Positions 54,965-64,000 of a stretch of DNA of 64,000 bases are shown in pieces. The position numbers and the translations under genes were made by a program. The first letter of the stretch is position 1, and each line of letters starts with the position of its first letter. This DNA comes from Vulcanisaeta sp. JCM 16159 (GTDB lineage Archaea > Thermoproteota > Thermoprotei > Thermoproteales > Thermocladiaceae): assembly GCF_001316265.1 (NCBI RefSeq), contig NZ_BBDN01000009.1, positions 40,320-104,319 on the forward strand. Reading direction: 5' to 3'. The notes below the pieces were generated by a model. That model saw nothing but the letters and a program-made list of their open reading frames with translations. It was not told where the DNA came from and did not search any database.

Positions 54965-55930
54965 TTAGGTAGATCCAAGTCTATTCATTACCTCATTAGC
55001 TAGTTTGGCGTAACCGAGGGATTCCAGGAATTCAACGACCTCATTTAACCTAGGCGATGATCTAGCGCCTCTCCTTGTGACCTTAAGCGATGCCGCTGCG
55101 TTAGCGAAGACAAGCTTATCTATTGGGTCTAGGTCGAGTATCGAGGCAACGACGTAGGCGGCTGCGAACGTATCGCCAGCGCCTGTGGTATCCACAGGGG
55201 GAACTTTGAATGCGTCCGAGTACTTAACCTCATTATCCCTAAGAAGTAATGCGCCACGAGGACCAAGAGTAACTATTAACTCCCTAACCCTAACCTTACT
55301 TGCTATGTTCTCCGCGGCCCTGACAACGTTTTCTGAATGACCCAGTTCCTTTGCTTCAAAGCTATTCATGAACCAAATATCAACATCATTCATCACATCC
55401 CTAATCACATCAAGCCCTTTCTTAGCCAACGACGTACCCCCATCAACGGATATTGTTAATCCCATGGACCTAGCAATACGCTTTGAGGCTTCGATTATCT
55501 CGGTCCTACCAAGGGCAACATGTATGTGCGAGACACCATTCATAGCGCCAGTGTCCACATCACTGGGTGTCAATCCCAGGTTAGCTCCTGAGTACCTAAT
55601 CATTCGTTTAGAGCCGTCAAGGCCGACAATGACTATTACGGTGCCCGTCCTCTCATGACTAATACGCTTAATGAACCTTGTGTCCACACCCTCGGTCTCC
55701 AGTTCCTTAATCAACATATCGCCAAATTGGTCATTACCCACGGACCCAAGAAATCTAGAACCAAGTCTAAGCCTAGCCACGGCAACTGAGAAATTAGCTG
55801 CGGAACCCCCACCACCCATGTATGTCTCATATGCGTCAACAGACTCATCGGGCCTTGGTATCGCATCAGTCTTCACATAAATATCCAGGTTTAAATGACC
55901 TATTGAGAGTACTATTGGTTTATTATTCAC
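54965..55930 (-). CDS. PfkB/ribokinase-family sugar kinase
   Basis: 321 residues: SIGHLNLDIYVKTDAIPRPDES, GGGGSAANFSVAVARLRLGSRFLG, VIVIVGLDGSKRMI, LIVTLGPRGALLL and VDTTGAGDTFAAAYVVA (anion hole and catalytic Asp). Substrate unknown; nucleoside, ribose or fructose-type kinases share this. No neighbour fixes the pathway. Confidence 0.8.
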   Translation of the reverse strand: MNNKPIVLSIGHLNLDIYVKTDAIPRPDESVDAYETYMGGGGSAANFSVAVARLRLGSRFLGSVGNDQFGDMLIKELETEGVDTRFIKRISHERTGTVIVIVGLDGSKRMIRYSGANLGLTPSDVDTGAMNGVSHIHVALGRTEIIEASKRIARSMGLTISVDGGTSLAKKGLDVIRDVMNDVDIWFMNSFEAKELGHSENVVRAAENIASKVRVRELIVTLGPRGALLLRDNEVKYSDAFKVPPVDTTGAGDTFAAAYVVASILDLDPIDKLVFANAAASLKVTRRGARSSPRLNEVVEFLESLGYAKLANEVMNRLGST

Positions 55931-55967
55931 GAGTAGCTTTATTAACTGGACTTATTAATTCTTAACC

Positions 55968-56513
55968 GTGGATAATGCAGTGGATGTAAAGAGGTTACTT
56001 GAGCTTAGGGATAAACTGGACAGTAGGATTAAGGAGCTTCAGGAAGAGCTTAACCTATTGAATGAGATCAAGAGCGTAATTGACGGTATAATTAAGTCGC
56101 AGTCAATAGTCCCTGCCACGGAACTGGTCAGTAGGCCGCAGGACCTTGGTAAGTTGGTGGAGACCAGGGAGATTAGGTCTAGGGTTGGTAATGAGTTATT
56201 GGGTACTGTCGAGGTCTATGAGAACGGGGTGAGCATTAAGCCAATAAAGCCCTTCAATAAGGATAACACGGCCTTCAGGAGGTTCTTCAGGGATAAGATA
56301 CTTGAGGGCTTCAAGCAGGAGGATGATAAGTTAGTTAAGGATGGGCAATTAAGGCGTGAGGAGGCTTTTAATTATGAGATTAAACTTGATGGTGATAACG
56401 TGGTCAGTATGGTCATTAAGAATTACAGAAGTGATGAGAGACTCAGGGAGATAATCAGGGCGGCGAGGTGGATGCTAGAAAGGGTATTGAAGGAGGAAGG
56501 CAGTGAGCAATGA
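55968..56513 (+). CDS. conserved-looking archaeal coiled-coil protein
   Basis: 181 residues. N-terminal coiled coil (LLELRDKLDSRIKELQEELNLLNEIKSVIDG), then a strand-rich domain (LLGTVEVYENGVSIKPIKPFNKDNTAFRRFF) and a basic C-terminal helix. Similar proteins are found beside information-processing genes in Thermoproteales, but no function is assigned. Convergent with ligase, 3 bp apart. Confidence 0.55.
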   Translation: MDNAVDVKRLLELRDKLDSRIKELQEELNLLNEIKSVIDGIIKSQSIVPATELVSRPQDLGKLVETREIRSRVGNELLGTVEVYENGVSIKPIKPFNKDNTAFRRFFRDKILEGFKQEDDKLVKDGQLRREEAFNYEIKLDGDNVVSMVIKNYRSDERLREIIRAARWMLERVLKEEGSEQ

Positions 56514-56516
56514 ATT

Positions 56517-58343
56517 TTATGGATTGGCACCCTCATCAACCTTTACCTTCTTCTGCTCCTTATACATCTCGAGTATTTCATCGACGGTCGTTGCCTGCTC
56601 TGGTGACTTATCCGTCCTATAACGACCCGTAAACCTCGGGAACCTAATGGCCAAACCAACATCAGGCCTAACGGCGCCCATGCAGCAGGTGTGGAGTGGG
56701 CTTAGGGTTATTTCTGCGCCAATTATTTCAAGGACCACGGCAGGCACGAACCACACGTCAGGCTCCATCTTGGAGACAACCCTCGGGTGCCTATGCGGTA
56801 TCCTATACGGGTCGAGCATCTGCTTAAGCTTTACTAAGTCCTCATCCGTGAATCCACTACCCACCTTACTCACTGTGTAGAACTGATCGGTCTTCGGATC
56901 GTAGGCCGCGATAAGCAGTGCTCCGTATGTGCCGGCCCTCTTACCGCGGCCCCAGAAGGCGCCCACGACTACTAGGTCAAGCGTGTCTGTCAACTCACTC
57001 CTGTAGTCACGCTTATACTTAATCCAGAGCCAACCCCTGGCGCCCATTTCATAAATGGAGTCAGCCTTAATGGACTTACACATCACGCCTTCACAGCCAT
57101 CACTTATTGCCTCGTGGAAGAACTTATCAAGTTCCTCGGCATCATTAATTACCCTCCACGTTGCCAAGTGAACATACTCACTGGGCTTAAGTATCTCAAG
57201 CAACTTCCTCTTCCTATCAATGAGTGGTAGGTTCGTTAGGTCCTGACCATCGACATACATTACATCAAACAGGAATATATTAACCGGGTACTCCTTCATA
57301 GCCTCCTTAATATCATGCTTTCTCTTCCTATGCATCAATTCCTGGAAGGGCCTAAACTCACCCGTGTCTGGGTCAATAGCTATTATCTCACCCTCAACAA
57401 TGAACTCCCTGGCATCGATAGCCTCCTTAACGTATTCAGCAACGTCCGGGTACGCATGAGTTATATTCTCAAGTCTCCTACTGAATATTCTAACCTCACC
57501 ATCACTAGTCTTATGCACCTGGGCCCTCTCACCATCGTACTTATACTCAACCATTGCGGTACCACCAAGCTTAGCCAATATTTCAGTGGCCGTACTCAAT
57601 CTCTCCGCAAGCATTGGCTGTATTGGCACGCCAGGTGTCACGTGTATCTTGCCCAGGGCATCCTGACCCTCCTGAGCAACCATCTTCGCAATATAACCAA
57701 GGTCTGGATAAATATGGTAAGCCCTCTCCAGGGCATCCCTTGACACCTTATAGGCATCTGATAATGCATCTAGTATTGTCATGTCAGCAACACCAAGCCT
57801 CAGCCTACCAATTACGAACCTGGCAATGTACTTAGCCTCCTCAGGCTTAGCCCTCGAAAATAAATACGTGAGGAGCTTAACTTTCGTATCCTGAGCACCC
57901 TCACCACTCGCCCTGGCTATCGACATTAAAGTATCGTAGACCTTACCCATTGTTAATTCCTCACCACCCCCACCACCGAAGAACTCAAGTATTGACTTAC
58001 CGCCACCCTGCTGAGGCTTACTACTCATTATTCTCCTAGCCGTCTCGCCAACATCACCAAGCCTCTTGTAAAGATCCTCAACCTGCTTAACGGATACCCC
58101 TGTGGCATTAGAAATGGCCTTAAAGGTGAGCTTCTCGGCGACGCCGAGCTCCACGCCTTCCCAGTCAGGTCTTAACTGGCCGAGTATGAAGTAGATGACC
58201 TTATCAATAACGTTAGGTGGGGTCTTCTTGAGGAGTGTTGAAAGTAGCTTCGCCATCACGGTTCTCTGCGTGGTTGCCTCAATACTTTCAAGAGCCTTTA
58301 CAACATCCAGAAACTTAATGTCATTATTAACAGTAGACATCAT
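56517..58343 (-). CDS. ATP-dependent DNA ligase
   Basis: 608 residues, intact. N-terminal DNA-binding domain, adenylation motif [10 protein letters not shown] (Lys268), then [48 protein letters not shown] and an OB-fold C-terminus ([23 protein letters not shown]). Seals nicks in replication and repair. Normal archaeal length. Confidence 0.93.
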   Translation of the reverse strand: MMSTVNNDIKFLDVVKALESIEATTQRTVMAKLLSTLLKKTPPNVIDKVIYFILGQLRPDWEGVELGVAEKLTFKAISNATGVSVKQVEDLYKRLGDVGETARRIMSSKPQQGGGKSILEFFGGGGGEELTMGKVYDTLMSIARASGEGAQDTKVKLLTYLFSRAKPEEAKYIARFVIGRLRLGVADMTILDALSDAYKVSRDALERAYHIYPDLGYIAKMVAQEGQDALGKIHVTPGVPIQPMLAERLSTATEILAKLGGTAMVEYKYDGERAQVHKTSDGEVRIFSRRLENITHAYPDVAEYVKEAIDAREFIVEGEIIAIDPDTGEFRPFQELMHRKRKHDIKEAMKEYPVNIFLFDVMYVDGQDLTNLPLIDRKRKLLEILKPSEYVHLATWRVINDAEELDKFFHEAISDGCEGVMCKSIKADSIYEMGARGWLWIKYKRDYRSELTDTLDLVVVGAFWGRGKRAGTYGALLIAAYDPKTDQFYTVSKVGSGFTDEDLVKLKQMLDPYRIPHRHPRVVSKMEPDVWFVPAVVLEIIGAEITLSPLHTCCMGAVRPDVGLAIRFPRFTGRYRTDKSPEQATTVDEILEMYKEQKKVKVDEGANP

Positions 58344-58453
58344 GTTTATACATACTATAGAGATTAATTAATCCACCGCTCCGTAATACCCTAAGAATAG
58401 GCCGAGTGGGCAGGGCACTAAAGCTTTAATAGATTATCGTTAAACCTTAGTAA

Positions 58454-59745
58454 ATGCCATTAGACCCGGACTCAGCCCTGAATGACGTATTAAGTATAGT
58501 GAAGATGCATAACAAGTGGCGTAGGCTAGAGACGATAAATCTCATACCCAGCGAGAACGTAATGTCACCACTGGCCGAGTACATTTACTTAAATGATATG
58601 GAGGGCAGGTATGCCGAGGGTACGTTAGGTAGTAGGTATTATCAAGGCACTAAGTATATTGACAAACTTGAAGGCCTCCTCGCAAATCTAATGGGTGAGC
58701 TATTCCATGCCAAGTTCGTTGATGTTAGACCTATATCTGGAACTATAGCTAATGCATCCGTATATGCAGCCTTGGCGCAACCCGGTGATACTATAGTGTC
58801 GGTACCACTTAACTCAGGTGGTCATATAAGCCATAAAACAACCGGCGCGCTGGAACTTTCAGGTTAAAGGTTGTGGATTTGCCATGGGATAATGATGAGT
58901 TCAACGTTGATGTTGATGAGAGCATTAAGTTGATTAGGGAAGTTAAGCCAAAGATTGTGATACTTGGTGGTTCTGTATACCTATTTCCACATCCAGTGAG
59001 GGAGCTTCTCGATATCTCTCATGAGGTTAATGCGGTATTACTTCATGACTCAGCCCATGTGCTTGGCTTAATAGCTGGCGGCGCGTTTCCAAATCCACTT
59101 GACTTGGGCGCTGATGTCATGACATCGTCGACCCACAAAACATTCCCTGGACCCCAAGGCGGCGTAATCTTTACCAACAGGGAGGACTTATTTAAGGCGA
59201 TTCAGAAGGCCGTATTCCCTGGACTAACCTCTAATTATCACCATCATAGGTATGCCGCTACTGCCGTAACTGCCATTGAAATGATGAAGTTCGGTAAGGC
59301 ATACGCAGAGCAGGTTGTTAATAATGCAAGGGCATTGGCAGAGGAATTACATGCGGTGGGTTTCAGGGTTGTTGCTGAGAACAGGGGTTTCACAAGAACG
59401 CACCAGGTACTTATTGATGTTTCGGGGATTGGTGGCGGTACGAAAACAGCGGCTTTACTTGAGGAGGCTAATATTATTGTAAATAGGAACGCGCTTCCCT
59501 GGGACAAGGGCTTCAGAGACCCAAGTGGACTTAGGCTTGGTGTTCAGGAGATGACGAGGTTTGGCATGGGTAAGGATGAGATGAGGGTTATTGCCGAATT
59601 CATGGCGCGGGTCCTCATAAGGAGGGAGGACCCAAGTAGTGTTAGGAAGGAGGTTATTGAGTTTAGGAGGGAGTTTACCCAGGTTAAGTATGGCTTAACA
59701 CCTAAGGACGTTGGTATTGACGTTGGCATAAACATGCTAATGTAA
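58454..59745 (+). CDS. glyA: serine hydroxymethyltransferase (one frameshift)
   Basis: PLP enzyme interconverting serine and glycine with a pterin C1 carrier. [65 protein letters not shown]. An added G near 58865 restores [33 protein letters not shown] and the PLP Lys in [15 protein letters not shown] follow. About 431 residues, archaeal form. Upstream of the MptE-like pterin gene, fitting one-carbon metabolism. Confidence 0.9.
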
Positions 59746-59764
59746 TGCAGACACCGAGGTTAAA

Positions 59765-60415
59765 ATGCGTGGCGGCATTGTTCTTGACCCAATGGAGTGG
59801 TTGTTAATTAGGAATTACTACATGGCAATGCTTCCACAATTAAACTTTAAGGATGATTACCTGGCGGCTGAGCTGGCGCCCAGCTTTTGCAACTATGATG
59901 GTGATCTAAGGGAATTCCAGTGGGATGTGGTTAATATAGTGATGCCGCCAGCCGAGGTAAGGCCTGGTGATGATGGTTTGTTGATCGTGGTTGAGGGTTA
60001 CTCGGTTAGGCTTCTTCGTGATTGGGGACTAAGCCCTGACATTGCTATTACGGACTTTGACTTCGTGCCTGAGGAACTGATTGATTGTGATTGCTTAGTG
60101 CTTGGTCATGCGCACGGAGATAACATTACATACTACCCTAAGTACGCGTCCAGAGTTAGGAAGTTACTACCTACGGTTCAGGTATGGCCTAGGGGTTGTT
60201 CATTACTGATCCCTGGGTTTACCGATGGCGACAGGGCTGTTTATCTTGCTTATTACATGGGTGCCAGGGAAATTAGGATTTATGGCTTTAATCCAGGCAG
60301 GGTCGTGAAGAGAGACGATAATGTAAAGAGAATAAAGCTTGATATTGCTAAAACATTAATTAATAGGGTCATTAGAAAATCCGCAAGTATGAATATCGTG
60401 GTCAAATTTTATTGA
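59765..60415 (+). CDS. MptE-like 6-hydroxymethylpterin diphosphokinase (DUF115)
   Basis: 216 residues: VVEGYSVRLLRDWGLSPDIAITDFDF, LVLGHAHGDNI, LIPGFTDGDRAVYLAYYMGAREIRIYGF. This matches the archaeal MptE family, which activates 6-hydroxymethyldihydropterin for tetrahydrofolate/methanopterin-type carriers. 19 bp after glyA, so probably co-expressed. Confidence 0.75.
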   Translation: MRGGIVLDPMEWLLIRNYYMAMLPQLNFKDDYLAAELAPSFCNYDGDLREFQWDVVNIVMPPAEVRPGDDGLLIVVEGYSVRLLRDWGLSPDIAITDFDFVPEELIDCDCLVLGHAHGDNITYYPKYASRVRKLLPTVQVWPRGCSLLIPGFTDGDRAVYLAYYMGAREIRIYGFNPGRVVKRDDNVKRIKLDIAKTLINRVIRKSASMNIVVKFY

Positions 60416-61157
60416 GATTGCGTTAATTGTTGCGGCATTATTGTTATTGAGGGCTTTTCCCTACCCAGTGCAAATAGGTAATTCACTATTGTCCTGACCT
60501 CCTTACCATCACCTGTCACAATCTTCACAGTGGACCCCCTCTTCCTATAGGTTTGTATTATCTCGGTTATCTTGCCGTAGTGACCCACGTTCTTACCATC
60601 AACAATGAGCCCCAGCGAGCCTAGCTCAAGCTTTATGTAATCAACGATCTTATCCTCATTAATGTCAATGAGTACTGAGTCTAGCGTATTGTACTTACTG
60701 CCCTCCTCATAGGGTAGTTGTAGGTTCCTGCCATCATGCAGGTTAAGCTGTATTTGCCCACCCTTAACCATTGTCTTATTCTCAATCCTACAAAGCTTAT
60801 ACCTAGCCTCCTCCTGGCCTATTGGTATTGGCCATAGGAACTTGGTAGGGTGTGGAACCATTCGGTAAACCTCATTGGTTGGTACTATCTCAACAATGTC
60901 CATTAAACCAACGGGGTACTTGTAATCCCTCCTTACCCTACCATCAACTTTAATCAATCCCTTACCAATTACGTACCTAGCCTCCCTGAGAGTCTTCGTG
61001 TACCTAAGGACATCCCTAACGAGTAATGCCAGCGGCAATGACTTGGCCAATGGATGCGGTCCAGGCTCGGCCTAACAACCCACACGGCTCCTTAGTCGAT
61101 ATTGGCCACCACTCAGGTGCTTGATAACGCCTTAAGTGCCTACTGGGCATTAGGCAT
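60409..61157 (-). CDS. rps4e: 30S ribosomal protein S4e (N-terminus frameshifted)
   Basis: The C-terminal 213 residues are intact: LAKSLPLALLVRDVLRYTKTLREARYVIGKG, KVDGRVRRDYKYPVGLMDIVEI, GKNVGHYGKITEI (KOW-like). Upstream, three one-base shifts recover MPNAQ-RHLRRYQAPEWWPISTKEP-VWVVRP-EPGPHP, the S4e N-terminus, placing the start at ATG 61157. Sits beside rpl24, as in crenarchaeal ribosomal clusters. Confidence 0.88.
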
Positions 61158-61183
61158 CACCGTGGGGAACCCCATTTAAAGGC

Positions 61184-61666
61184 TTACTGTTGCTTCTGCT
61201 CACTGCCACCGCCCTGGCCAACAACAATGACCTCAGGCTTCCTCAACGCCCTGGCCTCCTTAGCCTCCTCAAGCCTCTTCAGGTACTCCTCACGCTGCTT
61301 CCTAGCCCTCTCAATGGCCTCAAGCCTACTCTTATCACTTGTGTCAAGCTCAACGATCATGGCCTTTGACGGGTGTATTGGGTAATAAACGGTCTCGCCA
61401 CTCGGTTTCTTCAGGGTCGCGTTCTCCACGTAAATCCTCATCTTCCTCAAATCAACATCGACAACCTTACCCCTAACGCCCTTAAAGTCCCCCCTGAGTA
61501 TAAGCACGGTATCACCCTTCCTAACAGGCAGTCTCTTAACGCCGTACTGCCTCTGTAGGTCCTCACTAAGCCTTGCTGTCATTAACCTATGCCTAATATG
61601 AAGTGGCGCGTTGAATAATGCCTTCCTCTGCTTCCTCGGTTGCTTAGACCTTGTTAATGTGGCCAT
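61184..61666 (-). CDS. rpl24: 50S ribosomal protein L24
   Basis: 160 residues: [88 protein letters not shown] (KOW domain). A long charged C-terminal helix and Gln-rich tail are typical of crenarchaeal L24. Directly precedes rps4e. Confidence 0.93.
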   Translation of the reverse strand: MATLTRSKQPRKQRKALFNAPLHIRHRLMTARLSEDLQRQYGVKRLPVRKGDTVLILRGDFKGVRGKVVDVDLRKMRIYVENATLKKPSGETVYYPIHPSKAMIVELDTSDKSRLEAIERARKQREEYLKRLEEAKEARALRKPEVIVVGQGGGSEQKQQ

Positions 61667-61723
61667 GCAAGAACCCGCTTAAGCTAATTACTTAAAAATT
61701 TTTAGTACGCCAATGGGTCACGA

Positions 61724-62576
61724 TTAGGTCGAGGCGAGGTAAATACCGACGAACATCACCGCCGAACCAATAATCTCCGGCATGGTTGGTTGAATACCCA
61801 TTATTAAGTAGTTAAGCACGAGTGTTAGTGCAGGGACTGTGAATATATACGGCGTTGAGTTAGCAACCCCAATAGAATTAACAAGTAGGTACCAAACGAG
61901 AAACAGAACTGCACCACCAACCACGGATGTGCCCAGTAAATTACCGATGAATCCAGGCACCCACTCAATGTTCGTGAATGCCCTGGGACCATCAAGTAAT
62001 AATCCCATTATGGCAAGTAGTACTGAACCAACTATGAACATGTTGGACACGACAATCAACCCATCATTATTACCCAACCTCCTAAAGTATATGCTGTACA
62101 AGGCCCAAAATACGGCATTCACCACCGTAAGCAACGCACCAATTAATGAGACACCCCTCATTATCGAGGACGCACCATAAATAATAACGCCAATAAACCC
62201 AACAACCGCCCCAATAACGTTAAGCGTCCTTGGTCTCTCGTGGATTAGTATGATCGATAGCGGTATTGCGAATAGGGGCATTGTGTAGCCGAATATGGCT
62301 GATGATCCTGGGTCTATGTAAACCAGGCCATAGGCCCAAAGCGCTGTGCTTAATGAGGAGAATAGGCTCAGGAGGCTAGGTCCCTGTTCAGTATTACGTA
62401 GTACCTCCCATTAATTAATGCAGCTGCCATGGCCAACAGGCCCCGGCTATTGCGTACCTAATCGCCATGTAGCCCAATGGCGTTGCATATCTTAATCCGA
62501 ATTTCACGAAGAAGTAATTAAATGATGCCGAGAATACGTAAATCAGTAGGTAGCCAATGAATAGTGATTTCCTCAT
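61724..62576 (-). CDS. EamA/DMT-superfamily transporter (one or more frameshifts)
   Basis: Ten-helix drug/metabolite transporter type. From ATG 62576: SLFIGYLLIYVFSASFNYFFVKFGLRYATPLGYMAIRYAIAGA. After shifts near 62430-62360 it continues WAYGLVYIDPGSSAIFGYTMPLFAIPLSIILIHERPRTLNVIGAVVGFIGVIIY and a second EamA repeat to 61724. About 284 residues. Substrate unknown. Confidence 0.75.
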
Positions 62577-62625
62577 CAACAATGACGGGTTATGGCGTGC
62601 TTAAAAACCGTTCCTCCTGAAACCA

Positions 62626-63267
62626 ATGAAAGGGATAAAAGACTTGTCCCTAAGGGTCTTTAGAGTATTGATGCATTATTACGATAGGGAACCAGTCTTT
62701 AAGGAGATGAGGGTTAGGAGTATCCATACCGTGATTAGGGGGTTTCCATTGACCTTCGTGCTAGCTCCCGGGGTCTTCTCGAGTGAGGATGTGGATGCGG
62801 GGACTAGGTTGTTGGCTGAGAACATGGTTATAATGAATGATTGGGACATACTCGACATGGGATGTGGTTATGGGGTCCTCGGTATTGTGGCTGCGAAGCT
62901 AGCGCCGAGGGGTAGGGTGGTCATGGTTGACATAAACAAGCTCGCGGTTAAACTAGCGGCTATTAACATTAAGATTAATAGGGTGGACAATGCGGAAGTT
63001 CGACTAAGTGACCTATACAGCGCAGTCCAGGGTGAGAGGTTTAATACAGTCATTTCAAACCCACCAATAACGGCAGGTCTCGACTTAAATAGGAGATTGA
63101 TAATTGAGGCTAAGGATCACCTCAAACCCGGCGGCCTACTGCAGATTGTTGTGCCGAAGAAGTTGAGGTCGAGATTTGAGGAGATCCTATATGGTAATTA
63201 TGACATTGTGGAGAGATTGGCCAAGTCAGGTAATTACATAGCCTATGTGGCTAAAGTCATGGGTTAG
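62626..63267 (+). CDS. RsmC-like SAM-dependent methyltransferase
   Basis: 213 residues: FVLAPGVFSSEDVDAGTRLLAENM, DILDMGCGYGVLGIVAAKLAP (motif I), VVMVDINKLAVKLAAINI, NTVISNPPITAG (NPP catalytic motif) and LKPGGLLQIVVPKKLRSRFEEIL. Resembles the 16S rRNA G1207 methylase RsmC or TrmN-like small methylases. Convergent overlap of 4 bp with the HEAT gene. Confidence 0.8.
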   Translation: MKGIKDLSLRVFRVLMHYYDREPVFKEMRVRSIHTVIRGFPLTFVLAPGVFSSEDVDAGTRLLAENMVIMNDWDILDMGCGYGVLGIVAAKLAPRGRVVMVDINKLAVKLAAINIKINRVDNAEVRLSDLYSAVQGERFNTVISNPPITAGLDLNRRLIIEAKDHLKPGGLLQIVVPKKLRSRFEEILYGNYDIVERLAKSGNYIAYVAKVMG

Positions 63268-64000
63268 CCCTTCGCCTCCACTCTGTCTAACCTATCCATG
63301 ATCCTCCTCTGCTCCTCCCTAATCCTCTCAATCTCCTCCCTCAACCTCGCATACTCAACACCCCTCTGCATTTGCTCCCTAATCTTCCTGACAACGTCCC
63401 TCGCATAACGCCTTATACGGCATCCAAGTCCCTACTGGCTAATTCATCGAGTATATCCAGGAACCTCGGGTCCAGGGAGCTCTCCACGGCCGCCACGGCG
63501 GCATACCTAACCCTGTAATACGGGTCCTTAAGCAGCTCCCTAATCCTATCATAAACCCTCCTAATGCCCACGAACTTTCCCAGGGATTGGGTCGCGACCA
63601 TCCTAACGAGGGTTGGCTTACCGAGTTCCGTATATTTAATTAACGTGTCAACCGCCTCATCGATGCCCAGCTCGGAAAGCCCCTGTAACGCGCCCTGGGT
63701 TATTACGTAGTTATGGCTTGGGTAATCAAGGGCCTTAGTGAGTTCTCCTGCGTAATCAAGAATTCCCAACTTACCGAGTGATTGGGCAGCCCTTGACCTG
63801 ACGTAGTAGCTCTCGGATGTATTCTCAAGGATTGACGTAAGTACCCTAGCCACGTCCCCATTTCCTTTGAAGTTGCCCAGGGCCTCCGCAATGGCTTGCC
63901 TAACCCTTGGGTGCCTCTCATTATTTAATGCGTTGAGCAGCGCCTTGAGTGCGTCCTCCGTACCTACTACCGACTGCCTGGCGGCCTCAGCCTGACACCC
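63264..64000 (-). CDS. HEAT-repeat protein, C-terminal part (continues beyond window; frameshifted)
   Basis: At least six HEAT-type repeats (ENTSESYYVRSRAAQSLGKLG, LDYPSHNYVITQGALQGLSELG, LGKPTLVRMVATQSLGKFVG, LKDPYYRVRYAAVAAVESS). A shift near 63415 adds a coiled-coil tail IRRYARDVVRKIREQMQRG...RIMDRLDRVEAKG to a stop at 63264. Crenarchaeal M1 aminopeptidases often end with HEAT repeats like these, so this could be their C-terminus, but the catalytic part is outside the window. Confidence 0.6.

Noticed and set aside
1..64000. CRISPR array
   Set aside because: No set of regularly spaced direct repeats was seen; repeats found are pairs of short elements or hairpins.

Overview
The window looks like chromosomal DNA of a hyperthermophilic crenarchaeon of the order Thermoproteales, plausibly the Vulcanisaeta/Caldivirga branch. 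This rests on gene content (rps4e, rpl24, archaeal AsnRS, adenylate kinase AK6, METTL5-type methylase, DUF763, DUF1512, DUF2067, MptE-like, short archaeal alpha-glucan phosphorylase), AGG/ATA-rich codon use and TATA boxes about 25-30 bp upstream of near-leaderless starts. The genus is inference.

Bases 1 to about 17,958 form the right part of an integrated mobile element. It abuts the 3' end of tRNA-Arg(TCG) (17959-18032, minus) and carries a tyrosine integrase with an N-terminal helix-turn-helix (16567-17860), whose start lies inside a perfect 12-bp-arm palindrome. The left end is outside the window. The element holds a degenerate TnpB transposon with structured ends (930-2566), small DNA-binding proteins, a minus-strand operon of small membrane and soluble proteins ending in a KaiC/RadA-like ATPase (7157 to 4985), and a plus-strand block (7246-15315). 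In that block I recognise a FlaI/TadA-type secretion ATPase, two candidate FlaJ/TadC-like membrane platform genes, a type IV pilin-like protein, a TadZ/CpaE-like ATPase with a lysine-less P-loop, and sequon-rich membrane-anchored surface proteins. Together these suggest a mobile element carrying its own Tad/archaellum-related filament or secretion machine. Cargo includes a Panacea-type antitoxin next to a two-TM protein (11535-12669), a 38-residue CX3CX3C protein and a SLOG-fold protein.

From 18,033 to 64,000 the genes look chromosomal: a radical SAM/SPASM enzyme, DUF1512, asnS and AK6; a permease, cobS and an alpha-glucan phosphorylase; DUF763, an acyl-CoA dehydrogenase, an M28 peptidase, coaD, a PhoU-like regulator and a METTL5-like methylase; tRNA-Leu(CAG); a glycerol block (glpK, GDPD, glpA, CoxG-like, monoglyceride lipase); an AAA ATPase/unknown/PPP-phosphatase trio; lipid and envelope enzymes; metal transporters; coiled-coil proteins; then ligase, glyA, MptE-like, ribosomal proteins, an EamA transporter, an RsmC-like methylase and a HEAT-repeat protein running off the end.

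Reading frames break at more than 25 places, including in essential genes (asnS, glyA, rps4e, AK6). Most breaks are repaired by adding one base at a short run, so they look like sequence or assembly indels rather than biology. I therefore give whole-gene spans for frameshifted genes and do not call them pseudogenes.
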